NCBI GenBank assembly: GCA_035556655.1
Contig: DATMFW010000026.1
Location: forward strand, 11,717 to 75,716
Reading direction: 5' to 3'
DNA length: 64,000 bases
From: JBDSKH01 sp035556655
GTDB taxonomy: Bacteria; Actinomycetota; Actinomycetes; Actinomycetales; Microbacteriaceae
Shown piece by piece: positions 45,489 to 53,720 of this stretch (its first letter is position 1; every line of letters starts with the position of its first letter). The notes beneath the pieces were generated by a model. It did no database searches and was not told where the DNA came from. It was given only the letters and a program-made list of their open reading frames with translations. The translations under genes and the position numbers were made by a program.

Positions 45489-46278
45489 GGTCGCGCCGGC
45501 TGAGGTCGCGGTGGCCGAGGTCGCGCCGACCGCGAGCCGGCGACGCCTCTGGTGGGAGATCGCCCTCGTGCTGGCGCTCGGGCTCGGCCAGAGCGCCGTG
45601 TACTCGATCGTCGCGATCATCAACCGCTCCACGCGTGAGCAGTCGCTCTCGTCGCAGACCGCGACTCTCAACCCCTCGCTGAGCGACCGCGAGATCTTCG
45701 ACCTCGTCTACCAGCTGCTCGACATCGCATTCGCGCTCGCCCCCGTGCTGCTGGTCTGCTTCCTGCTGTGGATGCCGCAGCGCCCCCACCTGGCCCGCCT
45801 CGGCATCGCGGGAGCCCGCCCCGCCTCCGATTCGCTCCGCGGGGTGATCCTCGCGCTCGTCATCGGCGCGGGCGGCATCGGCGTCTACCTCGGGGCTCGC
45901 GCACTCGACCTCGGGGTCACCGTGAACCCCGCCGGTCTCGACGCCTACTGGTGGACGGTGCCCGTTCTGGTGCTGTCGGCCCTGCGCGCCGGGCTGCAGG
46001 AGGAGATCGTGGTGATCGGCTACCTGTTCGCCCGGCTCCGGGACGTCGGCTGGACGACGTGGCAGATCGTCCTCGGCTCGGCGCTGCTGCGCGGCAGCTA
46101 CCACCTGTACCAGGGCTACGGCGCGTTCGTCGGCAATCTCATCATGGGGCTGATCTTCGGCTGGCTGTACGCGCGCTGGGGCCGGGTGATCCCGTTCGTG
46201 ATCGCGCACTTCCTCATCGACGCCGCCATCTTCGTCGGATACCCGTGGGCGGCGGCGATGTTCCCGCAGCTGTTCTAG
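45481..46278 (+). CDS. CPBP-family intramembrane protease homologue
   Basis: A 265-residue membrane protein with about eight helices and two CPBP/Abi motifs: QEEIVVIGYLFARL (Glu-Glu pair) and LRGSYHLYQG (His). The Arg that usually follows the Glu pair as EExxxR is Ile here, while the pair and His remain. The extreme N-terminus is a short Ala-Glu-Val repeat (AEVAPAEVAVAEVAPTA) from a repeated DNA segment. The GTG start lies inside the end of the DCC gene. CPBP proteins process prenylated or lipid-linked proteins, but the target here is unknown. Confidence 0.8.
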   Translation: MAEVAPAEVAVAEVAPTASRRRLWWEIALVLALGLGQSAVYSIVAIINRSTREQSLSSQTATLNPSLSDREIFDLVYQLLDIAFALAPVLLVCFLLWMPQRPHLARLGIAGARPASDSLRGVILALVIGAGGIGVYLGARALDLGVTVNPAGLDAYWWTVPVLVLSALRAGLQEEIVVIGYLFARLRDVGWTTWQIVLGSALLRGSYHLYQGYGAFVGNLIMGLIFGWLYARWGRVIPFVIAHFLIDAAIFVGYPWAAAMFPQLF

Positions 46279-46333
46279 GCGTTCGCTACGCGAACGCGCT
46301 CTGCCGCCATGCGGCGTTCGCTACGCGAACGCC
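46279..46333. terminator. Twin palindromic bidirectional terminator
   Basis: GCGTTCGCTACGCGAACGC occurs twice, at 46279-46297 and 46314-46332, 16 nt apart; each is a perfect hairpin with a TAC loop. The first starts right after the TAG of the CPBP gene. The loop of the second contains the TAG (minus strand) that ends gcvP. The pair therefore separates two convergent genes in both directions. Confidence 0.7.
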
Positions 46334-49122
46334 TCCACCGGCGGGCACGCGCACACGAGGTTCCGGTCGCCGTAGGCCTGGTCGATGCGACGCACCGGGG
46401 GCCAGTACTTGCGGTGCACGAGGCTGCGCACCGGGTAGACCGCCTCCTCGCGGGTGTACGGGTGCTCCCACTCCCCCGCGATCACCGACGACGCCGTGTG
46501 GGGCGCGTTGACCAGCGGATTGTCGTCGGCCGGCCAGCGGCCCGCGGCCACCGCATCCGCCTCGGCCTTGATGGCGATCATCGCGTCGATGAAGCGATCG
46601 ATCTCGGCGAGGTCCTCGCTCTCGGTCGGCTCGACCATCAGGGTGCCCGCGACCGGGAACGACATCGTCGGGGCGTGGAACCCGTAGTCGACGAGGCGCT
46701 TGGCGACGTCGTCGACGGTGATGCCGGTGCTGTCGCGCAACGGCCGCAGATCGAGGATGCACTCGTGCGCGACCAGTCCGTTGTCGCCCGCGTAGAGGAC
46801 CGGGTAGTGCTCGCGCAGCCGGGCGGCGACGTAGTTGGCGGCGAGCACCGCGGCTCCGGTGGCCCGTTTCAGGCCATCGGCGCCCATCATGCGCACATAC
46901 GCCCAGGAGATCGGCAGGATGCTCGCCGACCCGTGCGGGGCGGCCGAGACCGGGTTGTCCAGTCCGCGCGGCAGGAACGGCGCCAGGTGCGCCTTCGCCG
47001 CCACCGGCCCGACCCCCGGACCCCCGCCGCCGTGCGGGATGCAGAACGTCTTGTGCAGGTTCAGGTGCGAGACGTCGCCGCCGATGTCGCCGAACCGGGC
47101 GTAGCCCAGCAGCGCGTTGAGGTTGGCGCCGTCGATGTAGACCTGCCCTCCGGCCTCGTGCACGGCCGCCGTGATCTCGCGGATGTCGTGCTCGTAGACC
47201 CCGTGCGTCGACGGGTAGGTGACCATCAGCGCGGCGAGGTCGGCCGCGTGCTCGGCGACCTTGGCCCGCAGGTCGCCGAGATCGACATTGCCGAGCTCGT
47301 CGCAGGCGACCACCACGACCTTCATGCCGGCGAGCACCGCGCTGGCGGCGTTGGTGCCGTGCGCGCTCGACGGGATGAGGCAGACCACCCGGCCCTCGTC
47401 GCCGCGCGAGCGGTGGTACCCGCGGATCGCCAGCAGGCCGGCGAGCTCGCCCTGGGATCCCGCATTGGGCTGCAGCGACACCTCGTCATAGCCGGTGACC
47501 TCGGCCAGCCAGCCCTCGAGCTGCGCGATCAGCCCCAGATAGCCCTCGACATCGGCGGACGGGGCGAACGGGTGGATGTTCGCGAACTCGGGCCAGGTCA
47601 CGGCCGCCATCTCGGTCGCCGCATTCAGCTTCATCGTGCACGACCCGAGCGGGATCATGCCGCGATCGAGCGCGTAGTCCTTGTCGGCGAGGTACTTCAG
47701 GTACCGCATCATCGATGTCTCGGACCGGTGCGTGTTGAACACGTCGTGCTCGAGGTACGCCGAGGTGCGCGCCAGCCCCTGCCCGATGCCCCGGGCGGAC
47801 GGCTTGAATCCGAGGTCGGCCTCGACGCCGAGCGCGCGCAGCAGGCGCGTCGCCTCGTCGTCGGTGGTGGTCTCGTCGACCGAGAACTGCACCCGGGTAC
47901 CGGAGACCCGGCGGATGTCGATGCCGGCGTCCGCGGCCGCGGTGACCGCCGCATCCGCCGAATCGACCTCGAGCGTGAGGGTGTCGAAGAAGGTGTCGTT
48001 GACCACCCGGTCGCCGAGCGCGTCCGCGAGCAGCGCGGTGCGCCGGTTGACCTGGTGAGCGATGCGCTTCAGCCCGGACGGACCGTGGTAGACGGCGTAC
48101 ATGCTCGCCATCACGGCCAGCAGCACCTGCGCCGTGCAGATGTTCGAGGTGGCCTTCTCGCGCCGGATGTGCTGCTCGCGGGTCTGCAGGCTCAGCCGGT
48201 AGGCGGGGTAGCCCTCGGCGTCCTGCGAGACGCCGACGAGCCGGCCGGGCAGCTGGCGCTCCAGACCCTCGCGCACTGACATGTAGCCGGCGTGCGGTCC
48301 GCCGAACCCGAGCGGTACGCCGAAGCGCTGCGAGGTTCCGACGGCGATGTCGGCGCCGAGTTCGCCCGGCGAGCGCAGCAGGGTCAGCGCGAGCAGGTCG
48401 GCCGCGACGACGGTCACGCCGCCCTGGGACTTCACGGCGGCGAGCACCTCGCTCGGGTCCCAGACCCGCCCGGAGGCACCCGGGTACTGCACGAGCGCGC
48501 CGAACACATCGAGATCCGCGGGGAGCGGGCCGTCATCGAACGCGGTCTCGCGCAGCTCGATGCCGACGGCCTGGGCGCGATGGGCGAGCAGGGCCTTGGT
48601 CTGCGGAAGAGCGTCGGCATCGACCAGGAACACGGTGGAGCTCGAGCCGGAGGCCCGGCGGGCCAGCAGCATGCCCTCGACGACGGCACTCGCCTCGTCG
48701 AGCATCGACGCGTTCGCCGTCGTCATGCCGGTCAGATCGGTCACCATCGTCTGGAAGTTGATGAGCGCCTCGAGCCTGCCCTGCGAGATCTCGGGCTGGT
48801 ACGGGGTGTAGGCGGTGTACCAGCTCGGGTTCTCGAGCACGTTGCGCTGGATCACCGGCGGGGTGATCGTGTCGTAGTAGCCCAGTCCGATCATCGAGCG
48901 CTGCACCCGGTTGCGGGCGGCGATCGCGCGCAGCTCGGCGAGGGTGTCGCGCTCGGATGCGGCAGGCGGCAGCACCGAGGCCGCGTCGTCCTGGACACGG
49001 ATCGAGTCGGGCACGGCGGCGTCCATGAGGGCGTCGACGGTGTCGTAGCCGACGGCGTCGAGCATCGTCAGCTGGGCGACCGAATCGGTACCGATGTGGC
49101 GGTCGGAGAACAGCTCGGGCAT
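46321..49122 (-). CDS. gcvP: Glycine dehydrogenase (decarboxylating), P protein
   Basis: A 933-residue PLP enzyme with the expected duplicated P-protein architecture. The PLP lysine is Lys691 in LNLHKTFCIPHGGGGPG. An N-terminal half includes MLDEASAVVEGMLLARRASG. It decarboxylates glycine and passes the aminomethyl group to the GcvH lipoyl arm. ATG overlaps the gcvH stop as TGATG. Length is a little below the usual 950-960. It is the last gene of the riboswitch-controlled gcvTHP operon. Confidence 0.97.
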   Translation of the reverse strand: MPELFSDRHIGTDSVAQLTMLDAVGYDTVDALMDAAVPDSIRVQDDAASVLPPAASERDTLAELRAIAARNRVQRSMIGLGYYDTITPPVIQRNVLENPSWYTAYTPYQPEISQGRLEALINFQTMVTDLTGMTTANASMLDEASAVVEGMLLARRASGSSSTVFLVDADALPQTKALLAHRAQAVGIELRETAFDDGPLPADLDVFGALVQYPGASGRVWDPSEVLAAVKSQGGVTVVAADLLALTLLRSPGELGADIAVGTSQRFGVPLGFGGPHAGYMSVREGLERQLPGRLVGVSQDAEGYPAYRLSLQTREQHIRREKATSNICTAQVLLAVMASMYAVYHGPSGLKRIAHQVNRRTALLADALGDRVVNDTFFDTLTLEVDSADAAVTAAADAGIDIRRVSGTRVQFSVDETTTDDEATRLLRALGVEADLGFKPSARGIGQGLARTSAYLEHDVFNTHRSETSMMRYLKYLADKDYALDRGMIPLGSCTMKLNAATEMAAVTWPEFANIHPFAPSADVEGYLGLIAQLEGWLAEVTGYDEVSLQPNAGSQGELAGLLAIRGYHRSRGDEGRVVCLIPSSAHGTNAASAVLAGMKVVVVACDELGNVDLGDLRAKVAEHAADLAALMVTYPSTHGVYEHDIREITAAVHEAGGQVYIDGANLNALLGYARFGDIGGDVSHLNLHKTFCIPHGGGGPGVGPVAAKAHLAPFLPRGLDNPVSAAPHGSASILPISWAYVRMMGADGLKRATGAAVLAANYVAARLREHYPVLYAGDNGLVAHECILDLRPLRDSTGITVDDVAKRLVDYGFHAPTMSFPVAGTLMVEPTESEDLAEIDRFIDAMIAIKAEADAVAAGRWPADDNPLVNAPHTASSVIAGEWEHPYTREEAVYPVRSLVHRKYWPPVRRIDQAYGDRNLVCACPPVEAFA

Positions 49123-49493
49123 CAGTCGGTCAGCGCCGCGTACTCGTCGGCGGACAGCAGCGCCGGAAGCTCGGTGAAGCGCACCTTGATCAGCCAGCCG
49201 GAGCCGAACGGGTCGCTGTTGACCAGCGTCGGGTCGTCGACGACGGCCTGGTTGGCCTCGACGACCTCGCCGTCGACGGGGGCGAACAGCTCGCCCACCG
49301 ACTTCGTGGACTCGATCTCGCCGACCACGGAGCCGCCCTTCAGCGACGCGCCCTGCTTCGGCAGATCGACGTAGACGACGTCGCCCAGCTTGTCGGCGGC
49401 GTAGGCGGTGATGCCGACGGTGGCGACATCGCCGTCGACGGCGACCCACTCGTGCTCGGCGGTGTACTTCAGGTCGGCGGCGGGCTCGGTCAT
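49122..49493 (-). CDS. gcvH: Glycine cleavage system H protein
   Basis: A 123-residue lipoyl-carrier protein. The lipoylated lysine is Lys64 in EIESTKSVGEL. Flanking segments (EHEWVAVDGDVATVGITAYA; GWLIKVRFTELPALLSADEY) are typical. It shuttles the aminomethyl group between the P, T and L proteins. It lies 2 nt after gcvT and overlaps gcvP. Confidence 0.97.
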   Translation of the reverse strand: MTEPAADLKYTAEHEWVAVDGDVATVGITAYAADKLGDVVYVDLPKQGASLKGGSVVGEIESTKSVGELFAPVDGEVVEANQAVVDDPTLVNSDPFGSGWLIKVRFTELPALLSADEYAALTD

Positions 49494-49495
49494 GA

Positions 49496-50608
49496 TCAGG
49501 CTTCTTTCTTGTAGAAGGGCAACGCGGCGGGGGATGCGGCGATCCGCGAACCGCGGACGTCGAGTTCGAGATCGGTCGCCTCGGCGGCGTCCGGGTCGAG
49601 GTAGGCCATGGCGATCGGGTGACCGAGGGTGGGCGACAGCGCACCCGAGGTGACCTCGCCGACGACGGCGCCGCCGCGCATCACCGGATACCCGGCGCGT
49701 CCGGCGCGCTTGCCCTCGGACACCAGCCCGACCAGCACGCGGGCCCCCGGCGGCGGTCCCGCCTCGACGGCCGAGCGGCCGACGAAGTCGTCCTCTTTGG
49801 TCGTGAGTGCGACGACCCGGCCGAGGCCCGCCTGCGCCGGGAATGTGTCGGGTCCGAGCTCGTGGCCGTAGAGCGGCATGCCGGCTTCGAGGCGCAGGGT
49901 GTCACGTGCGGCGAGACCCGCGGGCACGAGGCCGGAGCCGGCCCCGGTCTCGGCGATCGCCGCCCAGAGAGCGGGGGCGGCATCCGGCGCGATGTAGAAC
50001 TCGAATCCGTCCTCTCCGGTGTAGCCGGTGCGCGCGACCAGCACGTGGTGGCCGCGGAAGTCTGCCGTGATGGCGCGGTAGTACTTCAGGTCATCGAGTC
50101 CCGGCAGGTCGAAGCCCTCGACATTGCGCAGGATCTCCTCGGACTTGGGGCCCTGCAGGGCGATGAGGGCGATGTCGTCGGACTCGTCCTCGACGAGCAC
50201 GTCGAACGCGGCGGCGCGTTCGCGCAGTTCGCGGGCGGCGACCTCGCGGTTGGCCGCGTTGGCCACGACCAGGAAGCGGTCCGGTCCGGTGCGGTAGACG
50301 ACGAGGTCGTCGAGGATGCCACCCTGCTCGTTCAGCAGGAGGGAGTACTTCGCCTGGCCCTCCTCGATCGCCGAGAGCTTGCCGGCGAGCGCGTGATCGA
50401 GCGCCGCGGCCGCCTGCGGCCCGACGAGGACGATCTCGGCCATGTGGCTGAGATCGAACAGCCCGGCGGCGGTGCGCACGGCGGCGTGCTCGGCCAGGTC
50501 GGAGCTGTAGCGCACCGGCATCTGCCAGCCGGCGAAGTCGGTGAAGGCGGCGCCGGCCGCGACGTGGATGTCGTGCAGCGGGCTGTTTCGTTCAGCAGAG
50601 CCGGGCAT
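49496..50608 (-). CDS. gcvT: Glycine cleavage system aminomethyltransferase, T protein
   Basis: A 370-residue folate-dependent aminomethyltransferase. Motifs include FTDFAGWQMPVRYSSDLAEH and LFDLSHMAEI at the N-terminus, ARTGYTGEDGFEFYI in the middle and SGALSPTLGHPIAMAYLD near the C-terminus. It releases ammonia and forms methylene-tetrahydrofolate. The ATG at 50608 has GAGGAC 7 nt upstream; the longer reading runs back into the riboswitch and is not used. It is first in gcvTHP. Confidence 0.96.
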   Translation of the reverse strand: MPGSAERNSPLHDIHVAAGAAFTDFAGWQMPVRYSSDLAEHAAVRTAAGLFDLSHMAEIVLVGPQAAAALDHALAGKLSAIEEGQAKYSLLLNEQGGILDDLVVYRTGPDRFLVVANAANREVAARELRERAAAFDVLVEDESDDIALIALQGPKSEEILRNVEGFDLPGLDDLKYYRAITADFRGHHVLVARTGYTGEDGFEFYIAPDAAPALWAAIAETGAGSGLVPAGLAARDTLRLEAGMPLYGHELGPDTFPAQAGLGRVVALTTKEDDFVGRSAVEAGPPPGARVLVGLVSEGKRAGRAGYPVMRGGAVVGEVTSGALSPTLGHPIAMAYLDPDAAEATDLELDVRGSRIAASPAALPFYKKEA

Positions 50609-50641
50609 GGGTGAAGTCCTCACGTGAGATGGGACTCCCCC

Positions 50642-50820
50642 TCTGTCATCGGCACCTGAGAGTTTCGCGTCCCGCGGGCGTTCGGTCGCGGGGGCTTTCA
50701 CCTTCGGTAGCCCGCGTGCGGGCTTTTCCAGAGCGGCCTGCACGATGCGGTACGTGTACCTGAGAGATTGGCGGGGAGGCTTGCTCCTTCGGTGCTGCTG
50801 ACGCAGCTCTCCCGCATCGT
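50642..50820 (-). ncRNA. Tandem glycine riboswitch
   Basis: On the minus strand two aptamers lie one after the other: about 50820-50745 and about 50740-50642. Each has the conserved 3-prime core ACTCTCAGGT or ATCTCTCAGGTA and a GAAGG/GAGC-type core typical of glycine aptamers, and each is closed by a terminal P1 stem (for example GCGGGAGAGCTGCG at the 5-prime end). It precedes gcvT by 33 nt, the usual place, and should turn the operon on when glycine is abundant. Confidence 0.92.
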
Positions 50821-50865
50821 GTGCGGCCCGGTGTTCGGTTGTGCGGCCAGCATACTCTGAAGTCC

Positions 50866-51855
50866 ATGCGCATCCTCGTCCTCGGCGGAACCGCCTGGCT
50901 CGGAACCCGGCTCGTCCGCTCGGCCCTCGAGGCGGGCCACGAGGTCACGGCGCTCGCCCGCGGCGAGGCCGGCGCGGTCCCGCCGGGTGCCCGCTTCGTG
51001 CGGGCCGATCGCGACCGTGACGATGCCCTGGATGCGGTGGCCGGCGCGCGCTTCGACTGCGTGATCGACGTCACCCGGCAGCCGGGCCACGCCCGCCGGG
51101 CGGTCGCCGCGCTGGCCGGCGCGACGGCGCACTGGATCTTCGTCTCGAGCGCGTCGGTCTACGCCGACGCGGCGACGGTTGGCGAGGACGAGTCGGCCGC
51201 GCTGCATTCCCCGCTGACGAGCGATGTCATGGAATCGATGGAGGACTACGGTCCGGCGAAGGCCGCGTGCGAACGCTTCGTGCTGGAGGGCATCGGCGCC
51301 GAGCGCGCGCTGATCGCGCGCCCGAGCCTGATCGGCGGACCAGGAGACTGGTCGGGACGAAGCGGCTACTGGCCGCGCCGGATGGCCGGCCCTTCGAACC
51401 CCGAGGGCCTGGTGCTGATCCCGGACGCCCCCGATGTGCCGGTGCAACTGCTCGATGTGCGGGACCTGGCGGACTGGCTGGTGCGCTGCGCCGAGCGCGC
51501 GACGACCGGGATCGCCACCGTCGGTGGTCCCACCCACACCCTCGCGGAACATCTGGAGACCGTGCGCGGGGTCACCGGCTTCACCGGATCGTGGCAGGTC
51601 GCCGGCGAGGACTGGCTCGAGCAGCACGACGTCGAGCCGTGGATGGGCCCGAGGTCGCTGCCGTTGTGGTTGCCGGCCGAGGCGTTCGGGCTGAACGCGC
51701 ACGATCTGACGCGCGCCGCATCCCTCGGATTGCGCACCCGGCCGCTCGCGGAGACGCTCGCCGACACGCTGAGCTGGGAGCTCGCGGAGCCGGGCGAGCG
51801 TCGCGCCGGGCTGAGCGACGAGGACGAGCGGGAACTGCTGGCGGAGCTGGCCTAG
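50866..51855 (+). CDS. NAD-dependent epimerase/reductase (extended SDR)
   Basis: A 329-residue protein with a Rossmann GGTAWLGTRLVR loop at residues 7-18 and an SDR catalytic Tyr in EDYGPAKAACERFV. It resembles actinobacterial sugar-nucleotide epimerases and reductases of unassigned substrate. The ATG at 50866 is chosen because the Rossmann fold starts there. TACTCT lies 7 nt upstream, suggesting a leaderless mRNA. It is divergent from the glycine riboswitch operon, with no evident link. Confidence 0.8.
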   Translation: MRILVLGGTAWLGTRLVRSALEAGHEVTALARGEAGAVPPGARFVRADRDRDDALDAVAGARFDCVIDVTRQPGHARRAVAALAGATAHWIFVSSASVYADAATVGEDESAALHSPLTSDVMESMEDYGPAKAACERFVLEGIGAERALIARPSLIGGPGDWSGRSGYWPRRMAGPSNPEGLVLIPDAPDVPVQLLDVRDLADWLVRCAERATTGIATVGGPTHTLAEHLETVRGVTGFTGSWQVAGEDWLEQHDVEPWMGPRSLPLWLPAEAFGLNAHDLTRAASLGLRTRPLAETLADTLSWELAEPGERRAGLSDEDERELLAELA

Positions 51856-51861
51856 TCGCCT

Positions 51862-52425
51862 CTAGTCGCTCAGCCCCGCGCCGTAGACCAGGGCCGCGGC
51901 GGTGGAGATCACGGCGAGCACGACGCCGACCCCGACCGACACCAGCGCGAGGACGTTGGTGATGCGGTGCCCACCGGGCCGGAACCCCCACGCACCGAAC
52001 AGCATCCCGAGCACCCACGGGATGCCGGCGATCGCCAGCCCGAACGAGTGCGTCATGTAGCGGGTGCGGGTCGGTCCGAACAGCTCGATGAACTCGCCGA
52101 GGCTGCCGGTCACGATCCAGACCATCAGGGTGAATGCGGTGAGCGAGACGCCCGCGATGGCGAACCCCGACATCCGGGTGCTGACCGGCCGGACGCGACG
52201 TTCGGCGGCCGCCCGGCGCAGGTACTCCACGACGGTGAAGATCACGGCGACGACGGCCGTGGCGATGAGGTCGACGACGATGAGGAAGCACTGGATGTCC
52301 TCCACCGGCGCCGCACCGGGGAAGCCGGTGTTGCCGACGATGGTCAGCGCCGCGGTGATCGCCGCCACGCTCGCCAGGCCGATGAGCAGCGCGCGGCTGT
52401 GCCAGACGGCGGCCATGTCAGTCAT
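51862..52425 (-). CDS. Uncharacterised membrane protein
   Basis: A 187-residue protein with four to five hydrophobic segments (about residues 11-31, 46-66, 88-108, 127-147 and 157-180) and a basic loop around residue 75 (EYLRRAAAERRVRPVS). I do not recognise its family. It overlaps a 51-aa membrane-protein gene by 8 nt, so the two are translated together. It is convergent with the epimerase gene, 6 nt apart. Confidence 0.65.
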   Translation of the reverse strand: MTDMAAVWHSRALLIGLASVAAITAALTIVGNTGFPGAAPVEDIQCFLIVVDLIATAVVAVIFTVVEYLRRAAAERRVRPVSTRMSGFAIAGVSLTAFTLMVWIVTGSLGEFIELFGPTRTRYMTHSFGLAIAGIPWVLGMLFGAWGFRPGGHRITNVLALVSVGVGVVLAVISTAAALVYGAGLSD

Positions 52426-52573
52426 CGTCTCCGTCTGCGTCGTTCTCGTTGCGGAAGTACTGCACGACCCGCCAGACCAGGACCACGAATCCCGCGGCGG
52501 CCGCCACGGCGAGCAGCACGCCGAGGATCGGCGGGACGTCGCCGGACGTCGGGATGGGCATCAGCGGGATCAT
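52418..52573 (-). CDS. 51-aa single-pass membrane protein
   Basis: A short gene encoding MIPLMPIPTSGDVPPILGVL followed by one helix (about residues 16-36), then WRVVQYFRNENDADGDDD. It overlaps the next gene by 8 nt. TACCGT on the minus strand stands 6 nt before the ATG and is shared with the divergent gene's -10 box. Small size and a strongly acidic tail suggest a membrane accessory peptide for its partner; function is unknown. Confidence 0.6.
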   Translation of the reverse strand: MIPLMPIPTSGDVPPILGVLLAVAAAAGFVVLVWRVVQYFRNENDADGDDD

Positions 52574-52578
52574 GCCCC

Positions 52579-52585
52579 TACGGTA
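52579..52585. promoter_or_regulatory. Second shared symmetric -10 element
   Basis: The heptamer TACGGTA gives TACGGT (52579-52584) 6 nt before the plus-strand ATG at 52591, and TACCGT (complement of 52580-52585) 6 nt before the minus-strand ATG at 52573. The intergenic gap is 17 bp, the same layout as at dapE/dapD. Confidence 0.55.
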
Positions 52586-52590
52586 TTGCA

Positions 52591-53157
52591 ATGATCCTCT
52601 CGCCCGTCCCCGTCGAAGCCGCCACCGGTGAGGTGGCCGAGATCTACGCCGGCGACGTGGACCTGTTCGGTCACGTCACCGAGCACACGAAGGTGATGGC
52701 CCTGAACCCGGAAGCCCATCACGCGTTCGAGGCACTGGTCCACGCGATCCAGCCGAGCCTGGGGTCGCGTGCGTACCGGCTGATCACGCTCGCCGCCGCG
52801 GGCGCCCTGGCGTCGCAGCCGTGCCTGCTCGCGCACGGCGGCTTCGCGCGGCGCCAGTTCGACGACGAGCAGCTGGAGCGGATCGGCCGCGATTTCCACG
52901 ACGCGGGGCTCACCGAGGCCGAGGTCGCGATGATGGACTACGCCGTGAAGATTTCGACGGATGCGGCGGCCATGACCGATGATGACGTCGCCGTGCTGCG
53001 CGGGCACGGGTTCGACGACCGGCAGATCCTCGACATCACCCTCGCCGCTGCGGCCCGCAACTACTACTCGCGCGCTCTCAGCGCCCTCGGAGTCGTCGAC
53101 GAGGTTCCGGCCTCGCTGCCCACCGGCGTGCGGGATGCGCTGCTGTCGAAGGCCTAG
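52591..53157 (+). CDS. AhpD-like/carboxymuconolactone decarboxylase family protein
   Basis: A 188-residue protein of the AhpD/CMD alpha-helical fold (peroxidase-related subgroup). The active-site region is SQPCLLAHGGFA: the proton-relay His and the Cys 4 residues before it are kept. The partner Cys of the usual CxxC is Ser, giving SxxC. It cannot form the normal AhpD disulfide, so the activity may differ. The ATG at 52591 has no ribosome site and lies 6 nt after TACGGT. It overlaps its convergent neighbour by 4 nt. Confidence 0.75.
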   Translation: MILSPVPVEAATGEVAEIYAGDVDLFGHVTEHTKVMALNPEAHHAFEALVHAIQPSLGSRAYRLITLAAAGALASQPCLLAHGGFARRQFDDEQLERIGRDFHDAGLTEAEVAMMDYAVKISTDAAAMTDDDVAVLRGHGFDDRQILDITLAAAARNYYSRALSALGVVDEVPASLPTGVRDALLSKA

Positions 53158-53684
53158 GACCCGATCAGCAGACCGACCCGGTCGTCGAGGTAGGGGCCGA
53201 GCGGCACCAGGTCGGTCGCGTGGGGATTCCAGCGCACCAGCACCGCGTCGGGGCTGAGGACGAGCGGGCCGGGCGAGGCGGTGAGCCCGTCGTCGAGCGT
53301 GATCGGGTCGGCGTCGTAGGCGAGCGTCTCGCCCGCGGGGACCCCGGCGGCGAGCGCGGCAGCGCGGAGCGCCCGACGCTCCGCCGCCAGGTTCGACTGG
53401 TGGTTGTCGTGGCGCAGGGTGTCGATGCGCATGCTCGGACCCCCGGCGTAGAGGGCGCCGTCGCGGCCGAGCAGCAGCACGCCGAGGCGCCAGCCGCGGC
53501 CGACGGTGACGAAGGTGCCGGACCGGAACCGGCGGGTCACCCAGGTGGCGAGCAGTTCGTCGCGGGCACCGGCGGCGTCGAGCCGGTCGCGGGCTCGGGC
53601 GAGTGCGCTGCGGGCCGCATCGAGCGCGGCGTCCGTGAGCGCGGCGTCCGTGGGCGCGGCGTCCGTGGGCGTCTCGTCGTGCAT
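53154..53684 (-). CDS. Uncharacterised soluble protein
   Basis: A 176-residue protein I do not recognise. The N-terminus carries a short repeat of Ala-Pro-Thr-Asp-Ala type (TDAAPTDAALTDAALDAA) from tandem DNA repeats. A globular part follows with RRFRSGTFVTVGRGWRLGVL and LLGRDGALYAGGPSMRIDTL. The start at 53684 is favoured by TACCCT 6 nt upstream on the minus strand. It is divergent from a 63-aa gene and its end overlaps the AhpD-like gene. Confidence 0.65.
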   Translation of the reverse strand: MHDETPTDAAPTDAALTDAALDAARSALARARDRLDAAGARDELLATWVTRRFRSGTFVTVGRGWRLGVLLLGRDGALYAGGPSMRIDTLRHDNHQSNLAAERRALRAAALAAGVPAGETLAYDADPITLDDGLTASPGPLVLSPDAVLVRWNPHATDLVPLGPYLDDRVGLLIGS

Positions 53685-53690
53685 GGTTCG

Positions 53691-53714
53691 AGGGTAGGAG
53701 CATCGGAGTAGGGT
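53691..53714. promoter_or_regulatory. Divergent leaderless promoters
   Basis: TACCCT on the minus strand (53691-53696) is 6 nt before the ATG at 53684. TAGGGT (53709-53714) is 6 nt before the ATG at 53721. The two boxes are near mirror images in a 36-bp gap. Confidence 0.5.
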
Positions 53715-53720
53715 CTGCGC

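Noticed and set aside
46309..48279. A 656-codon plus-strand open frame
   Set aside because: It is the complement of gcvP, which is unambiguous.
53630..53680. Short tandem GCGTCCGTGGGC repeats as a CRISPR-like array
   Set aside because: The units are contiguous, lie in a coding frame and have no unique spacers.
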